From: JBBPZK01 sp965219175
GTDB taxonomy: Bacteria; Actinomycetota; Rubrobacteria; Rubrobacterales; Rubrobacteraceae
Assembly: GCA_965219175.1 (NCBI GenBank)
Contig: CBDCNI010000001.1
Location: forward strand, 930,001-994,000
DNA: 64,000 bases
Reading direction: 5' to 3'
A model generated the notes under the pieces. That model saw nothing but the letters and a program-made list of their open reading frames with translations. It did no database searches and had not been told where the DNA came from. This document shows, one piece after another, positions 34,635-43,142 of the stretch (within the stretch, counting starts at the first letter, position 1; each line of letters starts with the position of its first letter). The translations under genes and the position numbers were made by a program.

Positions 34635-35374
34635 ACGTCCAGGTCGCCGGCGTCACGCAGCGCTTCGGCCGAACCGAGGTACTAAAGGAGATGAACCTGA
34701 GTGTTGGGACCGGCGTCTTCGGCCTGCTCGGCCCGAACGGGGCGGGCAAGACCACCCTGCTCCGAACTCTCGCAACGGCGATCAACCCGGCCAACGGTTC
34801 GCTCCGGCTCCTCGGCTACGACCCGTCAGACACCGGCGAGAGGCGCGCCCTGAGGCGGCGGCTCGGCTATCTGCCCCAGACGCTTGGCTACTATCCCAAC
34901 TTCACCGTCTTCGAGTTCGTCGAGTACTTTGCCCTCTTGAAAGAGATGCCCCACGAGCGGGTCAGGCCCGCCGTCGCCAGCGCCATCGAGCGCGTCGGGT
35001 TGGAGGATAGGGCGAAGTCCAAGTTAAAGACTTTGTCGGGAGGCATGATCCGGCGTGTCGGCATCGCCCAGGCGATAGTCAACGACCCTGGCTTGCTCCT
35101 CCTCGATGAGCCGACGGCGGGCCTCGACCCCGAGCAGCGGGTAGGTTTCCGCGACCTGATCCGGGCCATAGGCCAACGCGGCACCGTGATCGTCAGCACC
35201 CACCTCGTAGAAGATGTGGGCGCCGCCTGCTCCGAAGTCGCCCTAATGAGCGGCGGCAGGATAGTCTTCCGCGGCACCCCCGACGAACTAAGCGCCCGAG
35301 GCGAAACAGGCGGCGCGGGAGACTCACCGCTGGAGCGCGGCTACATCTCCATCCTCTCCGGAGCACGAGCATGA
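34625..35374 (+). CDS. ABC transporter ATPase of the sigma-linked exporter
   Basis: 249 residues from GTG 34625 behind GGGAGGGAC, overlapping the anti-sigma gene. Walker A GPNGAGKTT, signature LSGGMIRRVGIAQAI and Walker B LLLDEPTAGLD are intact. It is the only ATPase for the four membrane genes that follow, the first of which overlaps its stop (ATGA). The group is related to ABC-2/bacteriocin-immunity-type exporters by architecture; the cargo is unknown. Confidence 0.93.
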   Translation: MEVNVQVAGVTQRFGRTEVLKEMNLSVGTGVFGLLGPNGAGKTTLLRTLATAINPANGSLRLLGYDPSDTGERRALRRRLGYLPQTLGYYPNFTVFEFVEYFALLKEMPHERVRPAVASAIERVGLEDRAKSKLKTLSGGMIRRVGIAQAIVNDPGLLLLDEPTAGLDPEQRVGFRDLIRAIGQRGTVIVSTHLVEDVGAACSEVALMSGGRIVFRGTPDELSARGETGGAGDSPLERGYISILSGARA

Positions 35375-36747
35375 GCGCTGCCCGGTCTCTGCTGGGGCTG
35401 GAGATGAAACGCAGCATCGGGTTACTCTGTTTCCCGTTCTTGCTGGTGGTCGCCTGGCTGTTTGTTCGGGCCGGTGTGTCACAAGAGGTTTATGTCTGGT
35501 TCGATACGAGCAACGCTGTTCGGAACACGGTGCTCTTCGTTGGTCCGTTCGTCGGTGGCATCTCGGCCTGGATGGCGAGCCGGAGCCGTCGGCGGGGAGT
35601 TGGGGAGTTGCTCTCTATAACTCCGCACTCTCCAGCCCTGCGGGACCTTACACTTTGGGCCGGCACAGCGTTCTGGGGCGTCGCAGTTTATCTGCTGCTC
35701 GCCGTCGTCCAGGGTTCTCTGACCTACCTGAACGCGACGTGGGGAGGACCGACAATGGGTTACTTCCTGATCGGGCTGCTCGGGATTGTCGCCGACTCCG
35801 CAATCGGGTTCGCGGCGGGTCACTATTTGCCGAGTCGGTTCACCGCTCCGCTCGTCGCCATCGCACTTCTCACGGCGCACCTCGTACCGCTCGGCATGGT
35901 GGGAGCGGGTGCCGCCTATGGACTGTTCTCTCCCGCGCCGTACAGCAATATCATGTCTGATGCCTTCGAAAAGTTGCCACAGGCCACACTCCAGCAGTCG
36001 CTCTGGTTTGTAGGACTCGCCGGGATTTCCCTGTCGTCGGTCGCACTCAAGGACCGGCGCGTCAACAAGGTGGCTCTGGTTGCGCTGGCTGCATCCGTAG
36101 CCATATGCGTCACCGGTATCGTGACGATACTGAGGGTGGACTCAGATATATTCACGGTTGCCGGCAAGCCTGTTCCCTACGAGCCCGTGTGTGAGAAGGG
36201 CCGGATCACGGTCTGCGTCCATCCCGCCTACGCGAAATTGCTGCCGGAGACCACCAAAGCAGTGAACAAGGTAGCCACACCGCTCGTAGGAGTCCCCGGC
36301 GCTCCTACCCGTGTCGTGCAAGAGGGTAGCTCCTCTGACCAGCCGCGAGGCGGGAAGAACGTAGCTCCTTTCGGCCTCGAGAGCATGACCAATGGAGGCG
36401 AGGCCAGCTTCAAGGGAGACATCGCCCTGGATCTCGTGATGAGCGGTTCCACGGTCAACGTAACGTCGGCTTCGAAGCCGACGGCCGAAGACCTGAAAAG
36501 ATGCGGAGGAGGATCAAGGAGTAATTACTACGACCTTATTTTCAGCACGCAGATCGTAGTCGGAGCCTGGCTTTCAGAGCGGACCGATGCTGATACTCCT
36601 CCCTGGATGCTTTCGACTGGATGTCCCAGCGTAGACAAGCTCACGGAAAGGTTTGCGAAGTTGGACTCCGCAAAGCGTCACGCGTGGCTGAAAGAGAACT
36701 TCGCCGCCCTGCGCGACGGCAAGCTCACCCTCAAGGACCTGCCGTGA
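35371..36747 (+). CDS. ABC-2-like membrane protein with external four-Cys domain, copy 1
   Basis: 458 residues from ATG 35371. Residues 1-255 hold about seven membrane helices with a basic loop SRSRRRGVGELL. Residues 260-458 form a soluble, probably external domain with cysteines at 274, 282, 378 and 418 and the motif CVHPAY. I do not recognise this domain. The closest protein in the window is the product at 37375-38808, with the same order of features and the same end (GKLTLKDLP against GKLELKDLP). The next gene starts inside its stop (GTGA). Probably a permease subunit with a ligand-sensing or processing domain. Confidence 0.85.
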   Translation: MSAARSLLGLEMKRSIGLLCFPFLLVVAWLFVRAGVSQEVYVWFDTSNAVRNTVLFVGPFVGGISAWMASRSRRRGVGELLSITPHSPALRDLTLWAGTAFWGVAVYLLLAVVQGSLTYLNATWGGPTMGYFLIGLLGIVADSAIGFAAGHYLPSRFTAPLVAIALLTAHLVPLGMVGAGAAYGLFSPAPYSNIMSDAFEKLPQATLQQSLWFVGLAGISLSSVALKDRRVNKVALVALAASVAICVTGIVTILRVDSDIFTVAGKPVPYEPVCEKGRITVCVHPAYAKLLPETTKAVNKVATPLVGVPGAPTRVVQEGSSSDQPRGGKNVAPFGLESMTNGGEASFKGDIALDLVMSGSTVNVTSASKPTAEDLKRCGGGSRSNYYDLIFSTQIVVGAWLSERTDADTPPWMLSTGCPSVDKLTERFAKLDSAKRHAWLKENFAALRDGKLTLKDLP

Positions 36748-37388
36748 GGCTCACGATACTGTATCTGCGCTCGCGGCTCGCCGGGCGGTCGGCTCTGACG
36801 ATAGCTTTCACGGTTCTGGCTGCGTGGACGTTGTCGTGGTTCCTGATCTCACAGCAAATCAGTAGTGTCAGCCACGGCGGGTTGACACCGATACAGATCC
36901 TGGCGACGCTCCTCGCCGCGTGCATACTTGGCGCTAGCATTCATTCACCATTCGGTGACGCCGAGCGTACTGTTGCCTATCCACTGTCGCCGCTACGCCT
37001 CGGACACCTATCCGGGCTGCTCGTCTGGTCCTTGCTCTTTCTCGTCGCGGCGCTGCTGGCGTTCGACCTCGACGGCGCCCGGCCCGCCTACCCGTTTCTC
37101 GTGCTCGTTCGCAACCTCGTTGGTTTCACCGGTCTAGCGCTTCTGACCGCCCGGCTGCTCGGCGCCCGGCTCTCGTGGGTACTGCCCGTCGCACTCGGGA
37201 TCAGCCCGTTCGTGCTTCTGGTCGCATCCAGAAACGCCATCTCCCGAACGATAGAGTTGGTCCTGTCGTGGCAGCTACAATCGGGCGGAGAGAAAGTCCC
37301 CTGGATCATAGCCTTCGTCTTGTTCGTAGCGGGCCTCGGTCTCGTCTGTATCTTCGGATCACGAGAGCCTGCGGATGAAGCGGAATGA
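36744..37388 (+). CDS. Six-helix membrane partner protein, copy 1
   Basis: 214 residues from GTG 36744, overlapping the previous stop by four bases, with AAGGAC upstream. Nearly all residues lie in six membrane helices. The N-terminus MRLTILYLRSRLAGRSAL and the SPFGDAERTVAYPLSPLRLGHLSGLL region are repeated in the product at 38805. No family recognised. Tight coupling to the four-Cys protein indicates they work as one unit with the ATPase at 34625. Confidence 0.82.
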   Translation: MRLTILYLRSRLAGRSALTIAFTVLAAWTLSWFLISQQISSVSHGGLTPIQILATLLAACILGASIHSPFGDAERTVAYPLSPLRLGHLSGLLVWSLLFLVAALLAFDLDGARPAYPFLVLVRNLVGFTGLALLTARLLGARLSWVLPVALGISPFVLLVASRNAISRTIELVLSWQLQSGGEKVPWIIAFVLFVAGLGLVCIFGSREPADEAE

Positions 37389-38808
37389 GAAAGCTATGAG
37401 CGACGCTTCTTACCGAATGAGAACCCGGTTCACAAGGCAGGGTACTTCCTTGCTGCGTATCTTCGCAACGGAGGCCCGGCGTAACCTTGGGCTGTTGTTG
37501 TTTCCGCTTGTGGCGGCGCTGGTGGTATACACGGCTTTCGAGACGTTGCCGAAAGGGATCTGGCTCTGGAGCGCGACTTCAAGCTCTCTACAGGGAGCCC
37601 TGATCCTGGTGGGTCCGTTGGCGGCCGGGGTTGCCGCGTGGGTGGCGAGCCGTGATAAGCGGCGCGGTACGGAGGAACTTATCGCCCTCTCTCCCCGCCC
37701 GATGTTCCAGCGCGACCTGATGCTCTGGGCCGCGACGACCGCCTGGCTCTGCCTCGCTTATACTCTGGCTGCCGCCGTTCTATTGTTCCTGAACTACCTG
37801 GGCGCCACGTGGGGTTCGCCCGTGTGGTGGCCTGTTTTGCTCGGCCTCTGTGGAATCGTGCTCGACTCGTCCCTCGGTTACGCTGCCGGTGTTTACGTCG
37901 GGAGCCGCTTTACCGCGCCGCTCGTCGCCGTCGCGCTTTACTGGATCCAGGGTGTCACGGTTTACGACCTGAACTCCTCCGTCAAATATCTCTCGCCCCT
38001 CGCGGGACAGGAGTTCACCGACGTGTTTTTCGAGGACCCGTACACCATCAACGCGCCGCAGTCTTTCTGGCTCCTCGGGCTGGCCGCCCTCGTCCTGTCG
38101 CTCGTCGCCTTGAAACGGAGCAGAAGCCGGAGGGTATGGGGTGTCATGCTTGCGTCCGTCGTGGTTACGGCAGTCGGGGTGACGCTACTGCTGAGGACAC
38201 CGGCGGACTACAGGGTGCTCCAGGCGAAAGCGAAACCCGTTCCATACGAGCCGGTGTGCGTCGAAAAGCGGGTCCGGGTGTGCGTTCATCCCGCGTATAA
38301 GTCTCTGCTGCCGGGAGCGGCCAGGATCACCAACGAAATAGCGACACCTCTCGTCGGCATCCCCGGCGGTCCGGTGCGGTCGAAGCAGGCTCCGGTCGAG
38401 TCGAAATTGGGACCCGACGGGACGCTCTCATTCACCCTCTACGACGCCACGACCCTGGGCGGCTATCTGGCGGAAGATGTCGCTATCGACCTCGTCCGGG
38501 ATCAGAGGGCAACCACCCGATACTCCCGGCGGGAGAAACAGTCGTCCGCATCCTGGAACGGAGACCCTTGCGCGGGATTCAATGGGTACTCCACGCAATC
38601 TCAGAACGTGGTTTCAAGCTGGCTAATGAAGCGAGCCGGGTTCTCTTACAAGAGCTCGAACTTCGGCGCGACACTCGATTACTGCCCGGAGTCAAAAGCT
38701 GCCTTCGAGCGTTTCTCGTCGCTCCGGCCCCGAGACCGTGAGACGTGGTTGCGTGCGAACTACGCCGACCTGCGCTCCGGCAAACTGGAGTTAAAGGACT
38801 TGCCGTGA
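37375..38808 (+). CDS. ABC-2-like membrane protein with external four-Cys domain, copy 2
   Basis: 477 residues from ATG 37375, overlapping the previous gene by 14 bases; ATG 37396 is an alternative start. Same plan as the product at 35371: membrane half with SRDKRRGTEELIALSP, then an external domain containing VPYEPVC, VCVHPAY and two later cysteines, ending GKLELKDLP. It has a longer N-terminal tail. Divergence between the copies is large at sequence level, so the duplication is old and both are presumably kept by selection. Confidence 0.85.
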   Translation: MKRNEKAMSDASYRMRTRFTRQGTSLLRIFATEARRNLGLLLFPLVAALVVYTAFETLPKGIWLWSATSSSLQGALILVGPLAAGVAAWVASRDKRRGTEELIALSPRPMFQRDLMLWAATTAWLCLAYTLAAAVLLFLNYLGATWGSPVWWPVLLGLCGIVLDSSLGYAAGVYVGSRFTAPLVAVALYWIQGVTVYDLNSSVKYLSPLAGQEFTDVFFEDPYTINAPQSFWLLGLAALVLSLVALKRSRSRRVWGVMLASVVVTAVGVTLLLRTPADYRVLQAKAKPVPYEPVCVEKRVRVCVHPAYKSLLPGAARITNEIATPLVGIPGGPVRSKQAPVESKLGPDGTLSFTLYDATTLGGYLAEDVAIDLVRDQRATTRYSRREKQSSASWNGDPCAGFNGYSTQSQNVVSSWLMKRAGFSYKSSNFGATLDYCPESKAAFERFSSLRPRDRETWLRANYADLRSGKLELKDLP

Positions 38809-39434
38809 GGCTTACAGGTCTGTTCCTGCGTTCGCGGCTGGCTGGGTACGCGGCGCTTTGCATGCCGGTCATCGCCCTGTTCGCGTGGGCCATGACGCTC
38901 TGGCTGCTCTCAAAGGGCACCGTATCCGTGCAGAGCGGTGGTCTCGTTCCGGTGTTGGTCTACGGAACGCTCGCTGCGGCCTGTGTGATCGGGGTAAGCG
39001 CCAACTCGCCTTTCGGGGAGATCGAACGCACCACGGCCCGCCCGCTAATGCCGCTTCGACTCGGACATATGGCGGGACTACTACTCTGCGTCGCGCCGGC
39101 GCTCGCCGCTTGTCTCATCGTCTTTGACCTTCGCAACGCCACGCCCACCCACCCGTTTCTCGTGCTCGTCCGCAACGTCGCGGGGCTCACCGGCTTCGCA
39201 CTACTGACCGCCCGTCTCTTCGGCGCGTGGGTCTCCTGGGCGTCCCCACTCGCCTTCGTCGCCGTCGTGAGCCTCGCCGCTCGGCGCCCGGACGGCACTT
39301 TCCCTGCCTGGGCCTGGCAGATGCAGCCCGGCGACGACGGACTTTCGTGGGCCATCTCGCTCGCGTTGTTCCTTGCCGGGCTCGCCCTGATCTGCCTGCT
39401 CGGGGCGCGGGATACTTCCGACGGGGTTGACTGA
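38805..39434 (+). CDS. Six-helix membrane partner protein, copy 2
   Basis: 209 residues from GTG 38805, overlapping the preceding stop (GTGA) exactly as in the first module. Begins MRLTGLFLRSRLAGYAAL and keeps NSPFGEIERTTARPLMPLRLGHMAGLL and HPFLVLVRNVAGLTGFALLTARL. It closes the sigma/anti-sigma/ABC operon, which ends at a strong hairpin 17 bases downstream. Confidence 0.82.
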   Translation: MRLTGLFLRSRLAGYAALCMPVIALFAWAMTLWLLSKGTVSVQSGGLVPVLVYGTLAAACVIGVSANSPFGEIERTTARPLMPLRLGHMAGLLLCVAPALAACLIVFDLRNATPTHPFLVLVRNVAGLTGFALLTARLFGAWVSWASPLAFVAVVSLAARRPDGTFPAWAWQMQPGDDGLSWAISLALFLAGLALICLLGARDTSDGVD

Positions 39435-39450
39435 AGGCGTAGGTGTTTAC

Positions 39451-39498
39451 AACCAGCCTCACCGCCCCGTCGTCCGCCACCGGGCGGTGGGGCTGGTT
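39451..39498 (+). terminator. Strong 17-bp hairpin ending the sigma/ABC operon
   Basis: Bases 39451-39467 pair with 39482-39498 over 17 positions with a single G-U wobble, around a 14-base loop. No T-run follows, so it may act as a factor-assisted terminator or RNA-stabilising end. It begins 17 bases after the last stop of the operon. Confidence 0.6.
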
Positions 39499-39736
39499 CC
39501 GGTGCCTGGTTCCGAGCCGGCGAGGGACTATACGGCCCCGGTGTGATCTTTTTCTTCTCTCCGGTTAAATCTATGGTTCAATCTTCGGGATGTATTACGA
39601 GATGCCAGAGTGTTTGTGTAGCGGAATGAGAAAAGGGACTTCCGCCGCTCTCCCGTACCCGGTGATGACCGGGGCGCCCGAACAATATAAACTACCGTCG
39701 CAGAGCAAAAGCGGGTTGTATTGGAGGGGGAACTCT
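39499..39736. other. Intergenic stretch before the first GNAT gene
   Basis: Gene-free gap (39435-39769 in total). After the hairpin it holds an AT-richer tract with TCTTTTTCTTCTCTCC near 39548 and CAATATAAAC near 39683, the latter a possible -10 region for the minicistron and GNAT gene. Nothing else is recognised. Confidence 0.3.
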
Positions 39737-39766
39737 ATGATGTCCGTGGAACCGGCCAGAGTCTAG
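39737..39766 (+). CDS. Nine-codon minicistron in frame with the GNAT gene
   Basis: TTGGAGGGGG (39721-39730) lies six bases before ATGATG at 39737. The frame encodes MMSVEPARV and ends at TAG (39764-39766), three bases before the GNAT ATG and in the same frame. The GNAT start has no ribosome site of its own, so translation may depend on this minicistron, or the TAG may be a mutation that shortened the protein. Confidence 0.45.
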   Translation: MMSVEPARV

Positions 39767-39769
39767 TCT

Positions 39770-40972
39770 ATGAAGGTGTCGATCCAAGAGCTGGGTAACG
39801 ACGAGCCGCAGGACGGCGTCGCCAAGCTGCGCATCGCCAGCTACCCGTACTTCCCCGAGGTCCGGAACACGGAGTATTACGACGACCTCCACCGCTGGTA
39901 CCTGACCCATCCGTTGGCCGAGGAGATGCGCCACTGGATAGCGGTCACTGAGAAGGGTGAGACGGTGGGCCACCTGGCCGCGCTGCCCCAGTATTACCGG
40001 ATCGACGGCCAAAAGGTCGTCGCCCACACCCCCGGAGACTACATGGTTCTCCCCGGCTACAGCTTCCAGGCATTCTCCTTGATGAGGACCTTCTTCCGAG
40101 AGACGGAGAACTGTGTGGCCTGCGACACGGTCCCTGCGGTCATCAGCGTGGAAACCCGGCTCGGGGCCGAAGTCGCCGGTGAGATGCAGTACGCGGCTAA
40201 ACTTCTGAACGTCTCAAGGCTCCCGATCCCCCCGGTCCCCGAACCCGTCAGAAAACTCCTGAACCTCCCCCCTGGCATGGCCCCCGCCAGGGGATACGAG
40301 AGCCACCCGGGCGCTGCGCAGCAGCACGATGAAGAGCACCCGGCCGTACCTCCCGTCCGGCCCCGCATGCCGATCCCCGGCCCGATAAAGTCCCTCTTCA
40401 ACAAGGGACTTCAAACGATAGACGAGACCCTCAGTCGCGGCTACGGAAACGGCCTGAAAGCGGAAGAGCTGGAAGACTTCGACAGCTCCTTCGACGAGTT
40501 CTTCGAGAAGGTGGCCGCCGTTATCCCCTGCGTGCCGGAGAAGGACGCCGCTTTCTTGAACTGGCGCTACGGTCCCGGCTCCCCCCAGCACCCGGTGAAA
40601 GTTCTGGCCGTCAGGGGGGCGCAGGGTCTGCTCGGCTACGCCGTGCTCAAGGTGACCTCCAACGGACAGGACGGCTACATACTCGACCTCACGACGCTGC
40701 CGGGATACCGGGAGGTGGCTCGGGCGCTCTTGCGGGAGTCGGTGCGTTACTTCCGGCGGGCCGGAGCCCATATCATCCGGTACAGGCTGCTCGAATCGCC
40801 GACCTCGCTCCGCCCCGAAGACCTGCGACGCCTCGGCTTCTTCCACCGAAAAGGTCGGCGTAACTCACTGCTGGTCAAGTTCGCTGACAAGCGCCTCAAC
40901 GAGTTGGGCCGGAACCTGGAAAACTGGTCCTACAACGTCGGTGACGGTGAGGCGACCTTCTGGCTGAGGTAG
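39770..40972 (+). CDS. GNAT-like acyltransferase, paralogue 1
   Basis: 400 residues from ATG 39770. An N-terminal GNAT-like half (VGHLAALPQYYRIDGQKVVAHTPGDYMVLPGYS) is joined by a Pro-rich linker (about 155-205) to a second GNAT-like half (KDAAFLNWRYG, GYILDLTTLPGYREVARALL, DLRRLGFFHRKG). Its paralogue lies at 47149. The plan of two acyltransferase lobes resembles enzymes that modify cell-surface sugars or lipids. The nearby FemAB-like gene and the later ACP/ligase genes suggest envelope acylation or aminoacylation; the substrate is unknown. Confidence 0.82.
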   Translation: MKVSIQELGNDEPQDGVAKLRIASYPYFPEVRNTEYYDDLHRWYLTHPLAEEMRHWIAVTEKGETVGHLAALPQYYRIDGQKVVAHTPGDYMVLPGYSFQAFSLMRTFFRETENCVACDTVPAVISVETRLGAEVAGEMQYAAKLLNVSRLPIPPVPEPVRKLLNLPPGMAPARGYESHPGAAQQHDEEHPAVPPVRPRMPIPGPIKSLFNKGLQTIDETLSRGYGNGLKAEELEDFDSSFDEFFEKVAAVIPCVPEKDAAFLNWRYGPGSPQHPVKVLAVRGAQGLLGYAVLKVTSNGQDGYILDLTTLPGYREVARALLRESVRYFRRAGAHIIRYRLLESPTSLRPEDLRRLGFFHRKGRRNSLLVKFADKRLNELGRNLENWSYNVGDGEATFWLR

Positions 40973-41085
40973 TTGGTTTCTCGTTTGAACCCGGAGGGTA
41001 AAAGCTCTCATCGGACCGGTCTTCGCCACAACGCGGACGGGCCTCTAAAAACTCCCACCCCGGCCTGCAACGGAGGCGACTTTTA

Positions 41086-42216
41086 TTGAGTTCTCATACG
41101 ACCCCAACGAACCGTTACGAGGTGAGAGACGTCCGCGACGCCACCCGCGATGAGTGGGATGGTTGGGTACAAAGCTCGCCCGGCGGCGGCCACGTCTTGC
41201 AGGGCTACGAGTGGGGCGAGTTCAAGCGGGAGCAGGGCTGGAAGCCGCTGCGGCTGGTGCTCGAAAGAGACGGAGAAGTGGTTGGATCCGGGCAGTTCCT
41301 GCTCTACAACACGCTTCCGGTTCCCGGCTACCTGATGTACTGCACCAAGGGGCCGTGGCTGCCCTGGGAGGATACAGAGGCTGTCCGGTCCTTTTTCGAG
41401 GGGGTAGAGGAGGCCGCTGTTCGCGAGGGCGTTCACACCGTCAAGATAGAGCCGGAGGTTCTGGAAGACCGGGCGGAGTTGAGGTCTCTCTTCGGTAAGA
41501 TCGGTTTTCGGAAAGCTCGCTACGATCTCAATTATTCCGCCACCGTCGTCATGGATCTCGACGCCCCGGAGGACGAGTTGCTCGACCGGATGAGCGGGAA
41601 GAGCAAGAAGGGCAAGACGACCCGCTACAACATCAACGTGGCGAACAGGAAAGGTGTCGAGGTCATCGAGCCTGGGCCGGAGGACTTCGAATGGGCCTTC
41701 GACACACTTTATGGTTGGATCCAGAACCTCGCCGAGACAAAGGAAGGCTTCTCGAACCGCAGACCCCGCGAATATTTTCACGAGATGATGCGCCGGATGT
41801 ACGACGCCGGATGCGGCCGTTTCTACTTCTCCCGGCACGAGGGGGATCTCCTATCCGGGGCCTTTGTCTTTACCTTCGGCGAGAAGTTCTGGTTCATGCA
41901 CGGCGCCTCTCTCCCCGACCGCGAGAAACGGAAGCTGCAAGGGACTTACCTGTTGCAGTGGGAGATCATGCGCCGCGCCAGGGCGGAGGGCATGGTCTAC
42001 GCCGACATGGTGGGCGCTCCCAAGCGCGAGGATCGCACGAAAGACAACCCATACTACGGCTCTTACGAGTTCAAGAGGGGTTTTGGCGGGGAGGCCGTAG
42101 ACTTCGTCGGATGCCTCGACTTGCCGATAAAGCCCCGTAACGCCGCCCTCTGGTACAGCTTCGAACCCTACTACTACCGTCTGTACTACAAGCTCAAGAA
42201 CAACATATTTTATTAG
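41086..42216 (+). CDS. FemAB/FemX-like aminoacyltransferase
   Basis: 376 residues from TTG 41086, nine bases after GGAGG. Two GNAT-like lobes: WVQSSPGGGHVLQGYEWGEF and YLMYCTKGPWLPW in the first, KGKTTRYNINVANRKGVEV and the FWFMHGASLPDREKRKLQGTYL region (residues 269-290) in the second, followed by MVYADMVGAP and YEFKRGFGGEAV. Fem enzymes transfer amino acids from aminoacyl-tRNA to lipid II or peptidoglycan stems. No coiled-coil arm is seen, which is like the FemX subgroup. Likely role: peptidoglycan cross-bridge or related envelope modification. Confidence 0.9.
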   Translation: MSSHTTPTNRYEVRDVRDATRDEWDGWVQSSPGGGHVLQGYEWGEFKREQGWKPLRLVLERDGEVVGSGQFLLYNTLPVPGYLMYCTKGPWLPWEDTEAVRSFFEGVEEAAVREGVHTVKIEPEVLEDRAELRSLFGKIGFRKARYDLNYSATVVMDLDAPEDELLDRMSGKSKKGKTTRYNINVANRKGVEVIEPGPEDFEWAFDTLYGWIQNLAETKEGFSNRRPREYFHEMMRRMYDAGCGRFYFSRHEGDLLSGAFVFTFGEKFWFMHGASLPDREKRKLQGTYLLQWEIMRRARAEGMVYADMVGAPKREDRTKDNPYYGSYEFKRGFGGEAVDFVGCLDLPIKPRNAALWYSFEPYYYRLYYKLKNNIFY

Positions 42217-42239
42217 GAGCTTGTCAGCAGGTCAGCTAT

Positions 42240-42989
42240 TCAGGAAGGGGCTTTGCGTGCGAGGGTGTGGAGCGCCAGGGCGCCAACGGCCAGCGCTGCG
42301 AAGGTTGCGAGCAGCGGCTTGGGGACGGCGGAGACGGCGCCGCGTAGCGCTTCGCGACGCATGAGGCCGGCGAAATCTTCCCGGTCGTTGACGCGTGGGA
42401 ACGGCTCGGCAGGGATCTTCGCGCCCAGAAAGCGGCACAGAGGCTCCCAGCCTTCCTTGACCTCGTAGACCAGAAGCCTGTCCGCCGGTACGCCGCGCAC
42501 GACCTCTTCATTGTGGCGCTTATAGACGGATATCGCATGCTCGCGGTCCCAGATCCCACCCCCGAACGCCCGCTGCTCTATAACCTTATACGCCATGGCC
42601 GGTACACGACGCGCGCCTGGAATAAGACGCCGCATCAGGGAGAGCCGGCGTCCGGGCGCGGCGAAGATGGTCTCGCTAGCTGAGTCGTACCATCTATCGG
42701 CGTCTCTCACGGACAACAACACCTTTGCTTCCGGGTAAGCCTCCATCAGCTCCCGCCAGAAGACGCAGGCCGGGAAATCCACCGTGGCCCCATACCCGGC
42801 GAAGACTTCCTCGAAGTCGACCGCTTCGCCCCGGTCCAGCCTGTCGGGCAACGCCTCCCAGAAAGCCGCGTGTCCGGGTTTGCCGGGAATCTCCGTCATG
42901 TGGTAGCAGGGGCCGTAGCCGAGTTTCTCCAGGGCGGCTTTCAACGAGAGCGTACCCGTCCTGCCGAACCCCGCGCCTATGGCCTTCAT
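42240..42989 (-). CDS. Sulfotransferase-family protein
   Basis: 249 residues from the ATG ending at 42989, nine bases after AGGAGA; the longer frame upstream is not family-like. MKAIGAGFGRTGTLSLKAAL matches the PAPS-binding loop (here GRTGTLSL) of the Sulfotransfer_4-type family, followed by AKVLLSVRDADRWYDS, a 3'-phosphate-binding type segment. A C-terminal hydrophobic stretch (LLATFAALAVGALAL) suggests membrane attachment. No sulfate-activation genes are near. The acceptor is unknown. Confidence 0.85.
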   Translation of the reverse strand: MKAIGAGFGRTGTLSLKAALEKLGYGPCYHMTEIPGKPGHAAFWEALPDRLDRGEAVDFEEVFAGYGATVDFPACVFWRELMEAYPEAKVLLSVRDADRWYDSASETIFAAPGRRLSLMRRLIPGARRVPAMAYKVIEQRAFGGGIWDREHAISVYKRHNEEVVRGVPADRLLVYEVKEGWEPLCRFLGAKIPAEPFPRVNDREDFAGLMRREALRGAVSAVPKPLLATFAALAVGALALHTLARKAPS

Positions 42990-43142
42990 GGAACTATTCT
43001 CTCCTGTTTTCATCGGCGCAGTGTACCAGAGGGCGGCCCTCCAGATCTTTTGATAATAAGGAGCCTCTTCTCCAGAACCGCGAGGCCTTCGGGCCAAAAA
43101 CGTTTAGCAGCAGTGGGCGTGCGCAGGGTATCCGTATCCATG

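Larger units (their letters stand above)
35371..39434 (+). repeat. Tandem duplication of a two-gene membrane module
   Basis: Genes 35371-36747 plus 36744-37388 correspond in order, length and protein motifs to 37375-38808 plus 38805-39434. Both internal junctions have the same GTGA overlap, and the DNA there is nearly identical (AAGGACCTGCCGTGAGGCT against AAGGACTTGCCGTGAGGCT). A single ATPase gene serves both copies. Confidence 0.85.
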
